Origin: a virus
Direction: 5' to 3' (one strand)
Length of the DNA: 34,352 nt
Virus record (IMG/VR): IMGVR_UViG_3300006735_000104
Coordinates: 1-34,352 of that record
Under the pieces are notes generated by a model. That model did no database searches, was not told the DNA's origin, and saw nothing but the letters and a program-made list of their open reading frames with translations. A program made the translations under genes and the position numbers. The stretch's first letter is position 1, and each line of letters starts with the position of its first letter. Of this stretch, positions 8,473-18,075 are shown piece after piece.

Positions 8473-9612
8473 ATGGGACTTATTAAAGAAACTAATGCTC
8501 AATACTATGCTGGTCAACAAGGTTTTAGTGGGCTGACAACTAACACTATTACTTGGACAGGTAATGTAGATTTAGTAATAAATAGTTCTACTACTAACAC
8601 TAATTTTAGTTTATTAAAAAATGGTGTTGTATTAAATTATGGTGCTGGAGCTACAGAATATCAAGCTTCTGGTAATGTTATAACACTTGGAACTACGCTA
8701 GTAGCTAGCGACATTGTGTTGATTAAGCTACAAACTCCTACAATATGGGATAATTATGGTAGTTATGCTTATACAAGTTTAGTAGACATCGTTAATAATT
8801 TTATGGTAGCTTACGTAGGATTAGATAAGTTGTTACCTAGAGCAAATAGATCAGATGTTATATTCCACGCTAAAAGAGGTTTACAAGAGTTTTCATACGA
8901 TACATTAAAATCTGTTAACTCACAAGAAGTTGTAATACCGCCAAGCTTATCTATACCTTTACCACAAGATTATGTCAACTACGTACAATTATCTTGGGTT
9001 GATAAATCAGGTGTTAAACATGTAATATATCCAACTAGGTTAACAAGTAATCCAACAGAACCTATACTTCAAGATAATAATGGTGACTATACTCAAGGTG
9101 GTTTAGGTCAAAATTTACAATCGGCAGAATCTGAAACTGATAAACGTTGGAAAACAAACAACACTTTAGATATAACAGGACAGCTAAATGATGAAATATT
9201 TGACAATGCAAATGTTTATGATTGGCAATGGTGGAAAATGGCTTACGGCCAAAGATATGGCTTAGATCCTGAAACATCACAAAAAAATGGGTGGTTTACT
9301 ATAAACGAAAGAGAAGGTAAGTTTAGTTTCTCAAGTGACTTAGCTAATCAGTTAATTATAATAGAATATATCTCTGACGGCTTACAAAGTGATTTAAATA
9401 GTAAAGTACCTAAAATGGCAGAAGATGCTTTATATGCTCATATAATGCATTCTATGGTAGCTTCTAGAGCTAACTTTCCTGAATATATAGTTCAAAGATA
9501 TAGAAGAGAGAGATCTGCTAAATTAAGAAATGCTAAAATAAGATTAAGCAATATTAAGTTAGAAGAATTTACTCAAGTTATGAGAGGTAAATCTAAATGG
9601 ATTAAACATTAA
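8473..9612 (+). CDS. Head-tail connector, P22 gp4-like tail tubular protein
   Basis: 379 residues. The N-terminal 90 or so residues are a beta-rich domain (TITWTGNVDLVINSSTTN and so on). The remainder includes HAKRGLQEFSYDTLKSV, an aromatic stretch NVYDWQWWKMAYGQRYGL, and a basic helical C-terminus with YIVQRYRRERSAKLRNAKIR and VMRGKSKWIKH. The C-terminal RG.SKWIKH-type ending preceded by an Arg/Lys-rich helix is typical of the gp4-like tail tubular protein of crAss-like phages. In that family it forms the adaptor ring between portal and nozzle. The gene sits 3 bases after the preceding gene and 2 bases before the nozzle gene, forming one translationally coupled tail block. The N-terminal beta domain may be an added decoration. 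Confidence 0.8.
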   Translation: MGLIKETNAQYYAGQQGFSGLTTNTITWTGNVDLVINSSTTNTNFSLLKNGVVLNYGAGATEYQASGNVITLGTTLVASDIVLIKLQTPTIWDNYGSYAYTSLVDIVNNFMVAYVGLDKLLPRANRSDVIFHAKRGLQEFSYDTLKSVNSQEVVIPPSLSIPLPQDYVNYVQLSWVDKSGVKHVIYPTRLTSNPTEPILQDNNGDYTQGGLGQNLQSAESETDKRWKTNNTLDITGQLNDEIFDNANVYDWQWWKMAYGQRYGLDPETSQKNGWFTINEREGKFSFSSDLANQLIIIEYISDGLQSDLNSKVPKMAEDALYAHIMHSMVASRANFPEYIVQRYRRERSAKLRNAKIRLSNIKLEEFTQVMRGKSKWIKH

Positions 9613-9614
9613 TT

Positions 9615-12600
9615 ATGCCACAAACTATAAATACATTTGTAAAATCTAAAATGAACAAAGACCTAGATGATAGGTTGTTGTCTAATGGTGAATATAGAGA
9701 TGCTCAAAATGTAAATGTAAGTAGATCAGAAGGCGAAGACGTAGGTGCTTTAGAAAATGTATTAGGTAATACTTTATTATCTGACTTTGGTTTAAGCGCT
9801 ATACCAGGTTTAGAAATAATTGGTTTTTTAGCAGATGAAGTTAATAATAGAGCTTTTTTCATGGCTACTAACTATACAGATCCTTCAGCTAATCAATTAG
9901 ATAACTCAGCTCCATTTGGTGTTAATTGTTATATCTTAATGAGAGATAATAAAACTAGCACTAGTAGTATTTTAGTTCAAGGTAGGTTTTTAAACTTCTC
10001 TAAAACTCACCATATATATAGTGTAGACTTAATAGAAGATTTATTATTTTGGACTGACAATCGTAATCAACCTAGAAAAATTAATGTAACTAAAGCTATA
10101 GCTGACGGTACTTTTTATAATTCAGAAGATTTAATATCTGTTGCTAAGTATTATCCATACGAAGCTATGGATCTTTACACTAAAGTAGATGTAACTACAA
10201 CTGGAGCAGCTAGCGATTCCCAGTTTAAAGTAAGTGATGATGATTTAGCAAAGTTAAATCCTGGTATGATTTTATTAAGAAATCATGCTAATCCATCTGA
10301 TTTTTTAGCTTTTATAGAAAGAATACATCAACCTAGCGGTGGTGCAAATGGTGTTGTTTTTCTAAATAAAAACACGTCTCCTTCTTTGACAGGTGGTGGT
10401 GGAGATACTTTAACCTTTATATCTCCTGGACTGCAAAACGCTAGTGATTTATGGTTGCCACCTAGCTCAACAGCTGAAATAATTAATCAAACAGGTACCA
10501 CGCCATCTACAATAACCATAAAGCATATCTCAGGACAATTACCTGTAACTGCTATGAGAGTTACAAATCCCACTAATCCAGGTACAAACTCTTGGGATGT
10601 TAATAGTAATTTATTAGTTAGTTCAGTAACTAGTTCTTCAGGAGCTACAGCTACTTTAGAATTAAGCGTGGCTGATTTAAATGTAGATTATAGTTTTTTA
10701 GATCAATCTTTCACGGTTGGAAGTAATCTACTTAATCCTACTGGTGCTTTAAACACGGTTTCTGGAACTGGAGCTAGTTTACCTCAACCTATAATAAGTT
10801 CTAGAAGAGGCGGGGGTGCTACAGCTACTGTAACTAAAGGGGCTTCTACAAATATTTCTGATTTAACTATTACTGTAGTAGATGGAGGCGAAGGTTATTC
10901 TGTAGGAGAAACAGTCACAATAGCTCCATTTACATCTTCTGGTAGTTTAACAGAAGTAAGTAGTACTATTTCTTATGTAATTGTAGCAAACGTGTTAGAT
11001 GGCCACGAAGGTGTTATTTTAGAATTTTCATCACCTAATGGGCAAGGAAAAAGCAACTGGCCAGGTGATTCAGAACTTTTAAAAGAAAAATTTGTTAGAT
11101 TCGCGTATAGATTTAAGTTTAATGATGGAGAATACTCTTTAATGTCTCCATTTACTCAACCTGCTTTTATACCTAAACAGAAAGGTTATTTAATAGACAG
11201 GCCATCTCGGGAAAAACCTGCAGAATATTTAGAGCAGCAAGAATCTATAGGATCTAGTACTATTGTTAGTTTTTTTGAAAATAAAGTTGATAATGTATTT
11301 TTAAATATAAACACGCCTGTTCAAGTTAGAAGAATTGCTGACTCTCTTGGAGTAGAAGAAATAGATATTTTATATAAAGAATCAGATGCTTTAGCAATAC
11401 AAGTTTTAGATACTATACCTATTACTGATAGTTCTATAACTGGTAATGCTACTACTATATATAATTACAATTATCAATCAAGAAAACCTTTTAGAACTTT
11501 ACCCAATAGAGAAGCAACTAGAGTTTTTGACAAGGCGCCAGTTAGAGCAATGTCTCAATCAGTTGTTGGTAATAGAGTTATTTATGGTAATTTTATAGAT
11601 AAACACTCCCCACCTGAAAGTTTAGACTATAATATAAGTGTTAGTGAAAAATATAAAAGCTACTCAACTTCTAGTCTTATTAATGTAAGAAATTATTCTA
11701 GAGTTTCTTACCCTACTCACACTTTAAAACAGAATAGAACGTATCAAGTAGGTATAATTCTATCAGATAGATATGGAAGGCAATCAGATGTTATTCTTTC
11801 TTCTTTAGACGTTAGTCAATTTCAACAAGGATCTGATCCTTTAGCTTTTAATGGATCTACTATATATCACGGTTATAGAGAATTTTTAGAAAACTCAAAA
11901 ACATTAGCACATTGGCGTGGTGATTCTTTAAAAGTTTTGTTTAGAAATTCTATACCCACAACTCAAGTAGGTGAATATGAAGAAGGTTATCCAGGTTTAT
12001 ATTGTAGTGGTTTAGAAACTGCAGAAGTTAGAACTACAGCTTCTAGCAGCACTTTACAAGTTAAATGGTTTTCACCTAATATTGTTCCTGGTAGTATATT
12101 GCAAACTGGTGGCACAACTTACACTGTTTTAAGTGTAGTTAGAAATGGTAATACTTCTACTATAGTTATATCAGCTTCTTTAAGTGTTACTTCTGGAGAT
12201 GTTTTAACTTTTAAAACACCTGAAAACAAGTTGGGTTGGTATAGTTACAAAATAGTTGTTAAACAAACTGAACAAGACTATTATAACTTATATTTACCTA
12301 ATGTTTGTTTAGCTACTCCAGAAGCCAGCTTGAATAATTCTTCTAATTCTACTAACCAGTATTTAGAATCTCAAAGTTTTTTTACTTCTTTAATTTCAGA
12401 TAATATAAATAAATTATCTTCTGATCTTCAAGAAGTTCAACCAGAGCAAACTCAATTTAGAACAAGTGATGATATACTTTTTCCTAGAATAGGGTATAAT
12501 CCTGATGTGGGAGATTCTTCAACTGTATACACTCATTATGCTGCTAACTACTACGTAGGAAAAGAAAAAGTTGTAGTAAACAGTATAGCTAAGGTTAGAG

Positions 12601-13286
12601 ATATGGGTGTTCAAGAAATAAACCTTAACGGTGTAGATACTGGTAGAATAAAAGGAGATTGTGTTATAGGTGGAGCTTCTGCTAATCTAACAACAGCTGG
12701 GGTTACTGTTGGACGAACTGTTTATAATATACCTATAGTAAGCGAAAGTGGTTCTGGAACAGGTGGACGTGTTAAAATAAAAGTAAATGAAGTTGGTGGA
12801 ACAGTAAGTTTAAATTATTTAGTTATAACACACCCTGGTAAAGATTACGCAACTAATGATACTTTAAGAATAGATGCCTACAATAGTAGTAGTCCTGGTT
12901 ATGTAGCGGGTCAATCTACGTGGCAAGAGTTTACAATACCTAGATTTGTAGCTGTGACTTCACCTGTATCTATAGTGTCACAAACTGAAGGGTGGAACAT
13001 AACTACTACTTACGGCACAGATGTGAGTCCTTTGTCTTCTCAAGGTGTATATAGTGCTAGTTCTAATCCTTCTGTTGCGCAGCTAAGCGCTGACGGAAAG
13101 TTTATAATAGGTGGAGAATCATCTGATGATATGGTGTTTAGCGCTTTTGAAATAAAACCTTTAGATTCTAAATTAGAATTATTTTGGGAAACATCAACAA
13201 CAGGATTAATATCAGAGTTAAACAACTTAATAGAAACAAGTGTTTCATCTTCTGGTCCTATATCGCCTGAGTTCCCTGTAGAATAA
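9615..13286 (+). CDS. Tail nozzle/stabilisation protein, N-terminal and central part (crAss 'muzzle' type)
   Basis: 1223 residues. The N-terminus has SKMNKDLDDRLLSNGEYRDA followed by NVNVSRSEGEDVGALENVLG, the characteristic opening of P22 gp10/crAss-like tail stabilisation (muzzle) proteins. LLFWTDNRNQPRKIN lies near residue 150. The body is beta-rich, with two Gly-rich modules of the GGxGYxxGxxxTI kind at about residues 397-437 and 1046-1089. The C-terminal part has LELFWETSTTGLISELNNL. In related proteins this block is followed by the segment found here at the start of the next gene, so the nozzle appears split in two. It begins 2 bases after the gp4-like gene. It probably builds the distal tail tube through which DNA and internal proteins exit. 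No depolymerase or receptor-binding domain is recognised. Confidence 0.82.
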   Translation: MPQTINTFVKSKMNKDLDDRLLSNGEYRDAQNVNVSRSEGEDVGALENVLGNTLLSDFGLSAIPGLEIIGFLADEVNNRAFFMATNYTDPSANQLDNSAPFGVNCYILMRDNKTSTSSILVQGRFLNFSKTHHIYSVDLIEDLLFWTDNRNQPRKINVTKAIADGTFYNSEDLISVAKYYPYEAMDLYTKVDVTTTGAASDSQFKVSDDDLAKLNPGMILLRNHANPSDFLAFIERIHQPSGGANGVVFLNKNTSPSLTGGGGDTLTFISPGLQNASDLWLPPSSTAEIINQTGTTPSTITIKHISGQLPVTAMRVTNPTNPGTNSWDVNSNLLVSSVTSSSGATATLELSVADLNVDYSFLDQSFTVGSNLLNPTGALNTVSGTGASLPQPIISSRRGGGATATVTKGASTNISDLTITVVDGGEGYSVGETVTIAPFTSSGSLTEVSSTISYVIVANVLDGHEGVILEFSSPNGQGKSNWPGDSELLKEKFVRFAYRFKFNDGEYSLMSPFTQPAFIPKQKGYLIDRPSREKPAEYLEQQESIGSSTIVSFFENKVDNVFLNINTPVQVRRIADSLGVEEIDILYKESDALAIQVLDTIPITDSSITGNATTIYNYNYQSRKPFRTLPNREATRVFDKAPVRAMSQSVVGNRVIYGNFIDKHSPPESLDYNISVSEKYKSYSTSSLINVRNYSRVSYPTHTLKQNRTYQVGIILSDRYGRQSDVILSSLDVSQFQQGSDPLAFNGSTIYHGYREFLENSKTLAHWRGDSLKVLFRNSIPTTQVGEYEEGYPGLYCSGLETAEVRTTASSSTLQVKWFSPNIVPGSILQTGGTTYTVLSVVRNGNTSTIVISASLSVTSGDVLTFKTPENKLGWYSYKIVVKQTEQDYYNLYLPNVCLATPEASLNNSSNSTNQYLESQSFFTSLISDNINKLSSDLQEVQPEQTQFRTSDDILFPRIGYNPDVGDSSTVYTHYAANYYVGKEKVVVNSIAKVRDMGVQEINLNGVDTGRIKGDCVIGGASANLTTAGVTVGRTVYNIPIVSESGSGTGGRVKIKVNEVGGTVSLNYLVITHPGKDYATNDTLRIDAYNSSSPGYVAGQSTWQEFTIPRFVAVTSPVSIVSQTEGWNITTTYGTDVSPLSSQGVYSASSNPSVAQLSADGKFIIGGESSDDMVFSAFEIKPLDSKLELFWETSTTGLISELNNLIETSVSSSGPISPEFPVE

Positions 13287-13300
13287 AAAAAAATAAAAAC

Positions 13301-14974
13301 ATGTCATACATTGTAGAAGTAGATTTTTATAACACTTACATGCTTAAGAGAATACAGCCTACTTTTAGAAGTTCAGCTAGTGGAAATAGTAAAAATATAG
13401 CTGTGTACCCTGGTCAAGGCTTGCCCGGAGGTTTAAACATAGATAATAGCAGCACAAATTACGCTGCTAGGGATTTCTTTATAGAAGAAGCTAGAATTAG
13501 AGGTGGTTTTAACAATACAGCAACCGACAACGGTGCTAGAGCTTATTTAGATGAACAATACCCACTACAACAAAATAGAAATAGCACTTTAATATACTCT
13601 GGTATATATAATTCTAGAACTGGTATAAATCAAACAAACGTTTTTTCAGTAGGTGAAGCTATTACTAAAAGTTTAGATCCTGTATATGGCTCTATACAAA
13701 AGACTTATTCTGAAGATACTAACCTAATTGTTTTTCAAGAAAATAAAATACATAGAGCTTTAATAGATAAAGATACTATATATACAACTGAAAGTGGTAC
13801 ACAAACTCAAGCAGGTGCAAATGTTATAGGTCAGTTTGTAGCTTATAAAGGAGAGTATGGAATAAGTAAAAACCCAGAATCTTTTGCAATATATAACTAT
13901 AGAAAGTATTTTTCAGATAAAAACCGTAACGCTATAATGAGGTTATCTAATGATGGGTTAACTGAAATAAGTATGTATGGTATGCAAGATTACTTTAGAG
14001 ATAACCTAGCAGAAGTATCTGATTCCTTAACTACACAGTCTATATCTACAGATCTTTCATCAGGCGGTGCTAATGGATCAGCTAAGGTAGTTGTAACATC
14101 TACAACTGCTTTAACTCCTGGTATGACTATAAGCGGACAGCCAGGTTATGTGGTGTTTTTAGAAATATCTGGAACTAATTATACTGTTTATAACTCTGAA
14201 GCTTTTACAAGCACTTTAAGTGGAACTGTAACTTTTAATTACAAGACAAAAAGTAAGGTAATAGGTGGTTGGGATATACATAATAAAAATTATGTTGTGT
14301 CTTTACAGAAAAATCCAAATCAAGTAAGTACAGATGAGTCAACTTACAAAACATTATCTTTCGATGAGCGTATAAACGGTTGGGTTAGTTTGTTTACTTA
14401 TAAACCTAATTTAATATTTAGTACTTTAAATAAGTTTTATAGTGTTCAAGATTATAAGTTATACGAGCATTATCATGAAAATGTAGCTGATGATACTAGA
14501 GGTAGTTTTTATGGCGTTAGAAAACCTTCTAATGTAACTATAGTGTTTAATACTCAACCTAATATAACTAAAAACTTTAACACTATATTCTATGAAGGTA
14601 GTAATGGTTGGGAAGTTGAAAGCTTTAACTCTGGATTTACTGGTCAAGATCCAAACCCAAGTGGCGCTGCAGGATCTTACGTACAAAGCAATGATTCTAT
14701 TGTATCTATAAAAAGTTATGACGAAGGATCTTATGTAGATGCTAACACTGGCTATACTTTAAGAGCTGGTTTTGATAGAAAAGAAAATAGATATGTAGCT
14801 AACTTAAGAAATAATTCAGCTGCTGCTACTGGTGAAATACTATTTGGAGCTCAAATGAGTGGTATAAAAGGTTATTTCGCTACAGTTAAAATTGAAACAG
14901 ATGAAACAACTCAATTAGGTGGACCTAAAGAAATATGGGCTGCAGGAACTAATTTTGTTTTATCTTCTTATTAA
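13301..14974 (+). CDS. Tail nozzle/stabilisation protein, C-terminal part encoded separately
   Basis: 557 residues. The sequence looks like the C-terminal portion of crAss-like muzzle proteins: ARIRGGFNNTATDNGARAYL, then LIYSGIYNSRTGINQTN, LDPVYGSIQKTYSEDTNLIV, FQENKIHRALIDKD, YGISKNPESFAIYNYRKYFS and an ending NFVLSSY. Residues of about 255-320 form a beta insertion (TALTPGMTISGQPG). It starts 14 bases after the upstream stop with its own ATG and A-rich leader (aaaaataaaaac) and is in a different frame. No simple slippage site could fuse the two, because the upstream stop precedes the A-run. The two halves presumably assemble together in the nozzle. The function call is from family resemblance; the split is seen directly. 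Confidence 0.8.
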   Translation: MSYIVEVDFYNTYMLKRIQPTFRSSASGNSKNIAVYPGQGLPGGLNIDNSSTNYAARDFFIEEARIRGGFNNTATDNGARAYLDEQYPLQQNRNSTLIYSGIYNSRTGINQTNVFSVGEAITKSLDPVYGSIQKTYSEDTNLIVFQENKIHRALIDKDTIYTTESGTQTQAGANVIGQFVAYKGEYGISKNPESFAIYNYRKYFSDKNRNAIMRLSNDGLTEISMYGMQDYFRDNLAEVSDSLTTQSISTDLSSGGANGSAKVVVTSTTALTPGMTISGQPGYVVFLEISGTNYTVYNSEAFTSTLSGTVTFNYKTKSKVIGGWDIHNKNYVVSLQKNPNQVSTDESTYKTLSFDERINGWVSLFTYKPNLIFSTLNKFYSVQDYKLYEHYHENVADDTRGSFYGVRKPSNVTIVFNTQPNITKNFNTIFYEGSNGWEVESFNSGFTGQDPNPSGAAGSYVQSNDSIVSIKSYDEGSYVDANTGYTLRAGFDRKENRYVANLRNNSAAATGEILFGAQMSGIKGYFATVKIETDETTQLGGPKEIWAAGTNFVLSSY

Positions 14975-14984
14975 ATTAAATTAA

Positions 14985-15434
14985 ATGAATAAAATACAAG
15001 CTATACAAAAGGCTATAAAAAAAATTGATAGTAAAAAAATAGATGGTATTGATGTATATGGTGATGGTAATAGTATAATTAAAAACGACCTTTTTCCTTT
15101 AAAACATGTTTTTGCAGATCAAATATATTTGAGAGAATTAACAATTAAAAAAGGTATGGTAATGGTAGGTGCAATACACAATCATTTACATATATTTTTT
15201 TTATTAAAAGGGCATTTAACTTTATCAGACAAAAACTCAGTAGAAGATTATGAAGCACCTTGTTATGTTGTGTCTAAACCTGGTATACAAAGAGCAGTTT
15301 ACGCTAATGAAGACTCAATAGTTGTAAACGTACATAAAAATCCAACTAACAATAAAAATATTGAAGAACTTGAAAGAGAAATAGTTTCACTTAACTTAGA
15401 GGATTATGAAAAATATATTAACAATAAAAAATAG
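14985..15434 (+). CDS. Cupin-like small protein in the tail cluster
   Basis: 149 residues. A single-domain beta-barrel is suggested by VGAIHNHLHIFFLLKGHLTL, with three histidines (H65, H67, H69) in the place of cupin motif 1, then the turn YVVSKPGIQRAVYANEDS and VNVHKN (H117), resembling cupin motif 2. The usual motif-1 Glu and a clear motif-2 His are missing, so metal binding is uncertain. The N-terminal 35 residues are helical and basic, and the C-terminus is a charged helix. It lies 10 bases after the nozzle C-terminal gene and 6 bases before the first internal-protein gene. A virion-associated or assembly role is possible. A sugar-binding or enzymatic role cannot be excluded. No signal peptide is present. 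Confidence 0.62.
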   Translation: MNKIQAIQKAIKKIDSKKIDGIDVYGDGNSIIKNDLFPLKHVFADQIYLRELTIKKGMVMVGAIHNHLHIFFLLKGHLTLSDKNSVEDYEAPCYVVSKPGIQRAVYANEDSIVVNVHKNPTNNKNIEELEREIVSLNLEDYEKYINNKK

Positions 15435-15440
15435 AATATT

Positions 15441-16292
15441 ATGGCTTTTACAACAGTAGCTATAGTAGGTGGTGCAACCGTATTAGTAGGATCAGCTATA
15501 GACGCAGGTATTAAAAATAAAAGAGCTAATGATGCTGCTACAGCTGCTACTAACATGTACAAAGATGAGATTCAGCCAGCTTTAGATAATAGAGAACCTG
15601 TTTACGATGCGTCTGGCAAGATTAGGGAGATGAAAACTGATATAGACGAAATGAAAGGCTTAGTTACTAATCCATATGCTAATCTAGGTGTTGCTACAGA
15701 AGCAGCTGAAATACAAATGGAACAATCTGACATTGCTTTAGCTAATACATTAGACACTATAGCTGCTACGGGTGCAGGTGCAGGTGGAGCCACTGCTTTA
15801 GCTCAAGCAGCTTTACAAAGTAAAAGAGGTGTTGCAGCAGACATACAACGACAAGAAGCACAAAACCAAAAGTTAAGAGCTCAAGGTGAACAACAAGCTA
15901 ATCAACAACTTTTAAGTTTAGAACAACAAAAACTTCGTCTTGAAGGCCAAGCTATATCAGCTGAAGAAAGAGCTGCCATAGGTAGAGCGGATAGAGAGCA
16001 AGCTGAAATTGATAGGTTATATGGAGAATATGATTTCCAAAGATCACAAGAAATAGCTAATAGAGCAGCTGCTTCTGACGCTATAATTGGTGGTTTACAA
16101 ACAGTTGGTGGAGCTGGTTTAAGTATCGCTGGAGCTGGATTAGCGCCAACACCAAGCGCTATAAACCCAACTCAACCTCCAAACACGCTTAACTATGGTG
16201 ATCCTAATTTTGTAGGTCCTCCATCGGAGTATGATTTTATGAATTTTAATAGTGGTGGAGATCCTTTTGCTAGTATGAATTTACCAAAATAA
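15441..16292 (+). CDS. Probable internal virion protein (T7 gp14-like position)
   Basis: 283 residues. The N-terminus (AFTTVAIVGGATVLVGSAID) is a hydrophobic, Gly/Ala/Val-rich helix that could insert in a membrane. A long Ala/Gln/Glu-rich coiled coil follows, holding QRQEAQNQKLRAQGEQQANQ and neighbouring heptads. A second hydrophobic Gly/Ala stretch (IIGGLQTVGGAGLSIAGAGL) and a Pro/Asn/Gly-rich tail complete it. This helix-coil-helix layout and its place as first of three genes after the tail match small ejected internal proteins such as T7 gp14, which forms an outer-membrane pore for DNA entry. Sequence identity to gp14 is not claimed. Its start lies 6 bases after the cupin-like gene. Confidence 0.68.
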   Translation: MAFTTVAIVGGATVLVGSAIDAGIKNKRANDAATAATNMYKDEIQPALDNREPVYDASGKIREMKTDIDEMKGLVTNPYANLGVATEAAEIQMEQSDIALANTLDTIAATGAGAGGATALAQAALQSKRGVAADIQRQEAQNQKLRAQGEQQANQQLLSLEQQKLRLEGQAISAEERAAIGRADREQAEIDRLYGEYDFQRSQEIANRAAASDAIIGGLQTVGGAGLSIAGAGLAPTPSAINPTQPPNTLNYGDPNFVGPPSEYDFMNFNSGGDPFASMNLPK

Positions 16293-16314
16293 TTTATATT
16301 TTAAAAGTTACAAA

Positions 16315-18057
16315 ATGAGTCAAAGAAACGTAAATTTACAAGCGCCAGATCCAAGGCAAAGCACAGCTGCTAATTTAGAAAGATTAGGTAATATATCAAA
16401 TACTTTTGTGAATCAAATAGCAAAAAGACAAGCAGAGCAAAGAGAAAGAAGTGAAAAAGCTATGTTACTGGGTGATGCTACTACTGAAGAGTTAACTCAG
16501 GTATATAGTGCTAAACTTAGTAGTGCAAGTGCTGAAACTAAAGCTGCTTTAACTTCTTACGCTAGAGAGCAAGCTGAAATTATAGGTGCTGCTAAAACAA
16601 AAGCTTTTTCTCCAGGTGCTACTCAAGAGGATAAAGATAACTACTACAAAACATTATCACAAGGAACTTCTAATTTAGAATCTATAGCAACATATAGTGT
16701 TTTAGCAACTAATGATCTTAATATATATAAAAACCATTTATATGCTGTTGAAATTGGATCTTTAGAAAATAGACTAAGTAGAAAAGCTTTAAACAATACA
16801 GATTTAATAGAGTTTAACGCTGGTCTAGCAAGTCAAAGAGCTAAGAATATTAAAGTATCTAACAATGCTAATGGTCATGCTACTATAAGTTTTGTAAACC
16901 CTGATGGTAAAGCAATAGAAAGAGATGTTTGGGCATCTGTTCAAGCTTTTAAAAATACTGGTCAAACTTTATCAGATCAAGTAATATCAGGAGATAAACT
17001 ACTTAGTAGTAAGACTAGAAGAGCTAAAATAGCAAGTGAAGTAAAAGGGTTTGAAGATTTAAAACCTACTCAATTAATTACAAAAAAATTCGACATTGCC
17101 TCTAACACTGAAAAAACAGTTAAAATATCAGGAGAATTAAATGCTGAACAAGTTCTTCTTGACAACCATAAAGACTATTTAATGAGTAAAACTAAACAAG
17201 CTGGTTTTGGCGAAGATTGGGATCAACTACAGATTTTAGGCAAGTTAGAAGATAGTAAGCTAAAAGACATATCTTGGGACACCTTTAACAATATAAACGT
17301 TGAAGAATCTATAAAACAAATAAACGAAAGTGGAAAGTTTGAAGATGTAGCTCAACAGTTTGGTAACCAAGATAAAAAAATAGATAAAGACGAGTATCTT
17401 GAAATACAAGCTAAAATGAGGGATGACGCTACTATTGGTTTAGCTAAGTTTTATGGTATGGAGTATAATCAAAATGAAACAGTTACGGTAATACAAGATC
17501 AAGAAAACAAGTATAAATCTTTTATGTCAGATGGTAGAACAACAAAGAATATAGCGGCTATAAGAAAAGATGAAAAAGATGTAGTTAAACCTTTAGAAAA
17601 TCTTTTAGGACTTGAAGTTAATTTAGTTGATGGTAAATACGTGAGAAACGATGGTCCTAGCAGCTTTAATGATTTAGTTGAAAATTATTTTAACAATGAT
17701 GCTATGAAATTATATGTGCAAAAATCTAAATCTATACCAGGTTTTAACAGGGAAAAGCAAGTTTTTATGACAGGTGATCAACTTGTTGAAGAGTATAGTA
17801 AGAAAAATATAGCTGTACCAAAAGATATAAACTCTTCTTTAAACAATAAAAACACTATATATGTGGTAAATAAAGATATGATTGAAGGTGGTTTTAGCGG
17901 TGGATACGCAACTACAGGTATAGAAGATAATAAGACAATTACTTTTATAAATAATATAATGACTAATGATAGTAAAAGAAATTTAATGTCTGTTTTAGGT
18001 GTTAGTTTTAGTACTCAAGATGAGGTAGAATTAATAAGAGATGGAAGTCAATTTTAA
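16315..18057 (+). CDS. Probable internal virion protein (T7 gp15-like position)
   Basis: 580 residues, largely helical and charged. The N-terminus is RNVNLQAPDPRQSTAANLER and is followed by long helices rich in Ala, Gln and Glu. Near residues 349-362 there is an EF-hand-like half loop (DKKIDKDEYLEI), but the first half lacks the usual Asp ligands. No lytic transglycosylase or other catalytic signature is visible. It lies between the gp14-like gene and the giant gp16-like gene, fitting the periplasmic-tunnel subunit of a podovirus ejection apparatus. It ends with tandem stops (TAA TGA), and the next start follows after 18 bases. The role comes from position and composition. Confidence 0.62.
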   Translation: MSQRNVNLQAPDPRQSTAANLERLGNISNTFVNQIAKRQAEQRERSEKAMLLGDATTEELTQVYSAKLSSASAETKAALTSYAREQAEIIGAAKTKAFSPGATQEDKDNYYKTLSQGTSNLESIATYSVLATNDLNIYKNHLYAVEIGSLENRLSRKALNNTDLIEFNAGLASQRAKNIKVSNNANGHATISFVNPDGKAIERDVWASVQAFKNTGQTLSDQVISGDKLLSSKTRRAKIASEVKGFEDLKPTQLITKKFDIASNTEKTVKISGELNAEQVLLDNHKDYLMSKTKQAGFGEDWDQLQILGKLEDSKLKDISWDTFNNINVEESIKQINESGKFEDVAQQFGNQDKKIDKDEYLEIQAKMRDDATIGLAKFYGMEYNQNETVTVIQDQENKYKSFMSDGRTTKNIAAIRKDEKDVVKPLENLLGLEVNLVDGKYVRNDGPSSFNDLVENYFNNDAMKLYVQKSKSIPGFNREKQVFMTGDQLVEEYSKKNIAVPKDINSSLNNKNTIYVVNKDMIEGGFSGGYATTGIEDNKTITFINNIMTNDSKRNLMSVLGVSFSTQDEVELIRDGSQF

Positions 18058-18075
18058 TGATATATTAAAAAAATT

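Noticed and set aside
13281-13300. Possible frameshift joining the two nozzle genes at the nine-A run
   Set aside because: The upstream stop (13284-13286) begins before the A-run is fully entered, the second gene has its own ATG and a typical A-rich leader, and slippage on the run cannot bypass the stop. Sequencing error remains possible but is not favoured.
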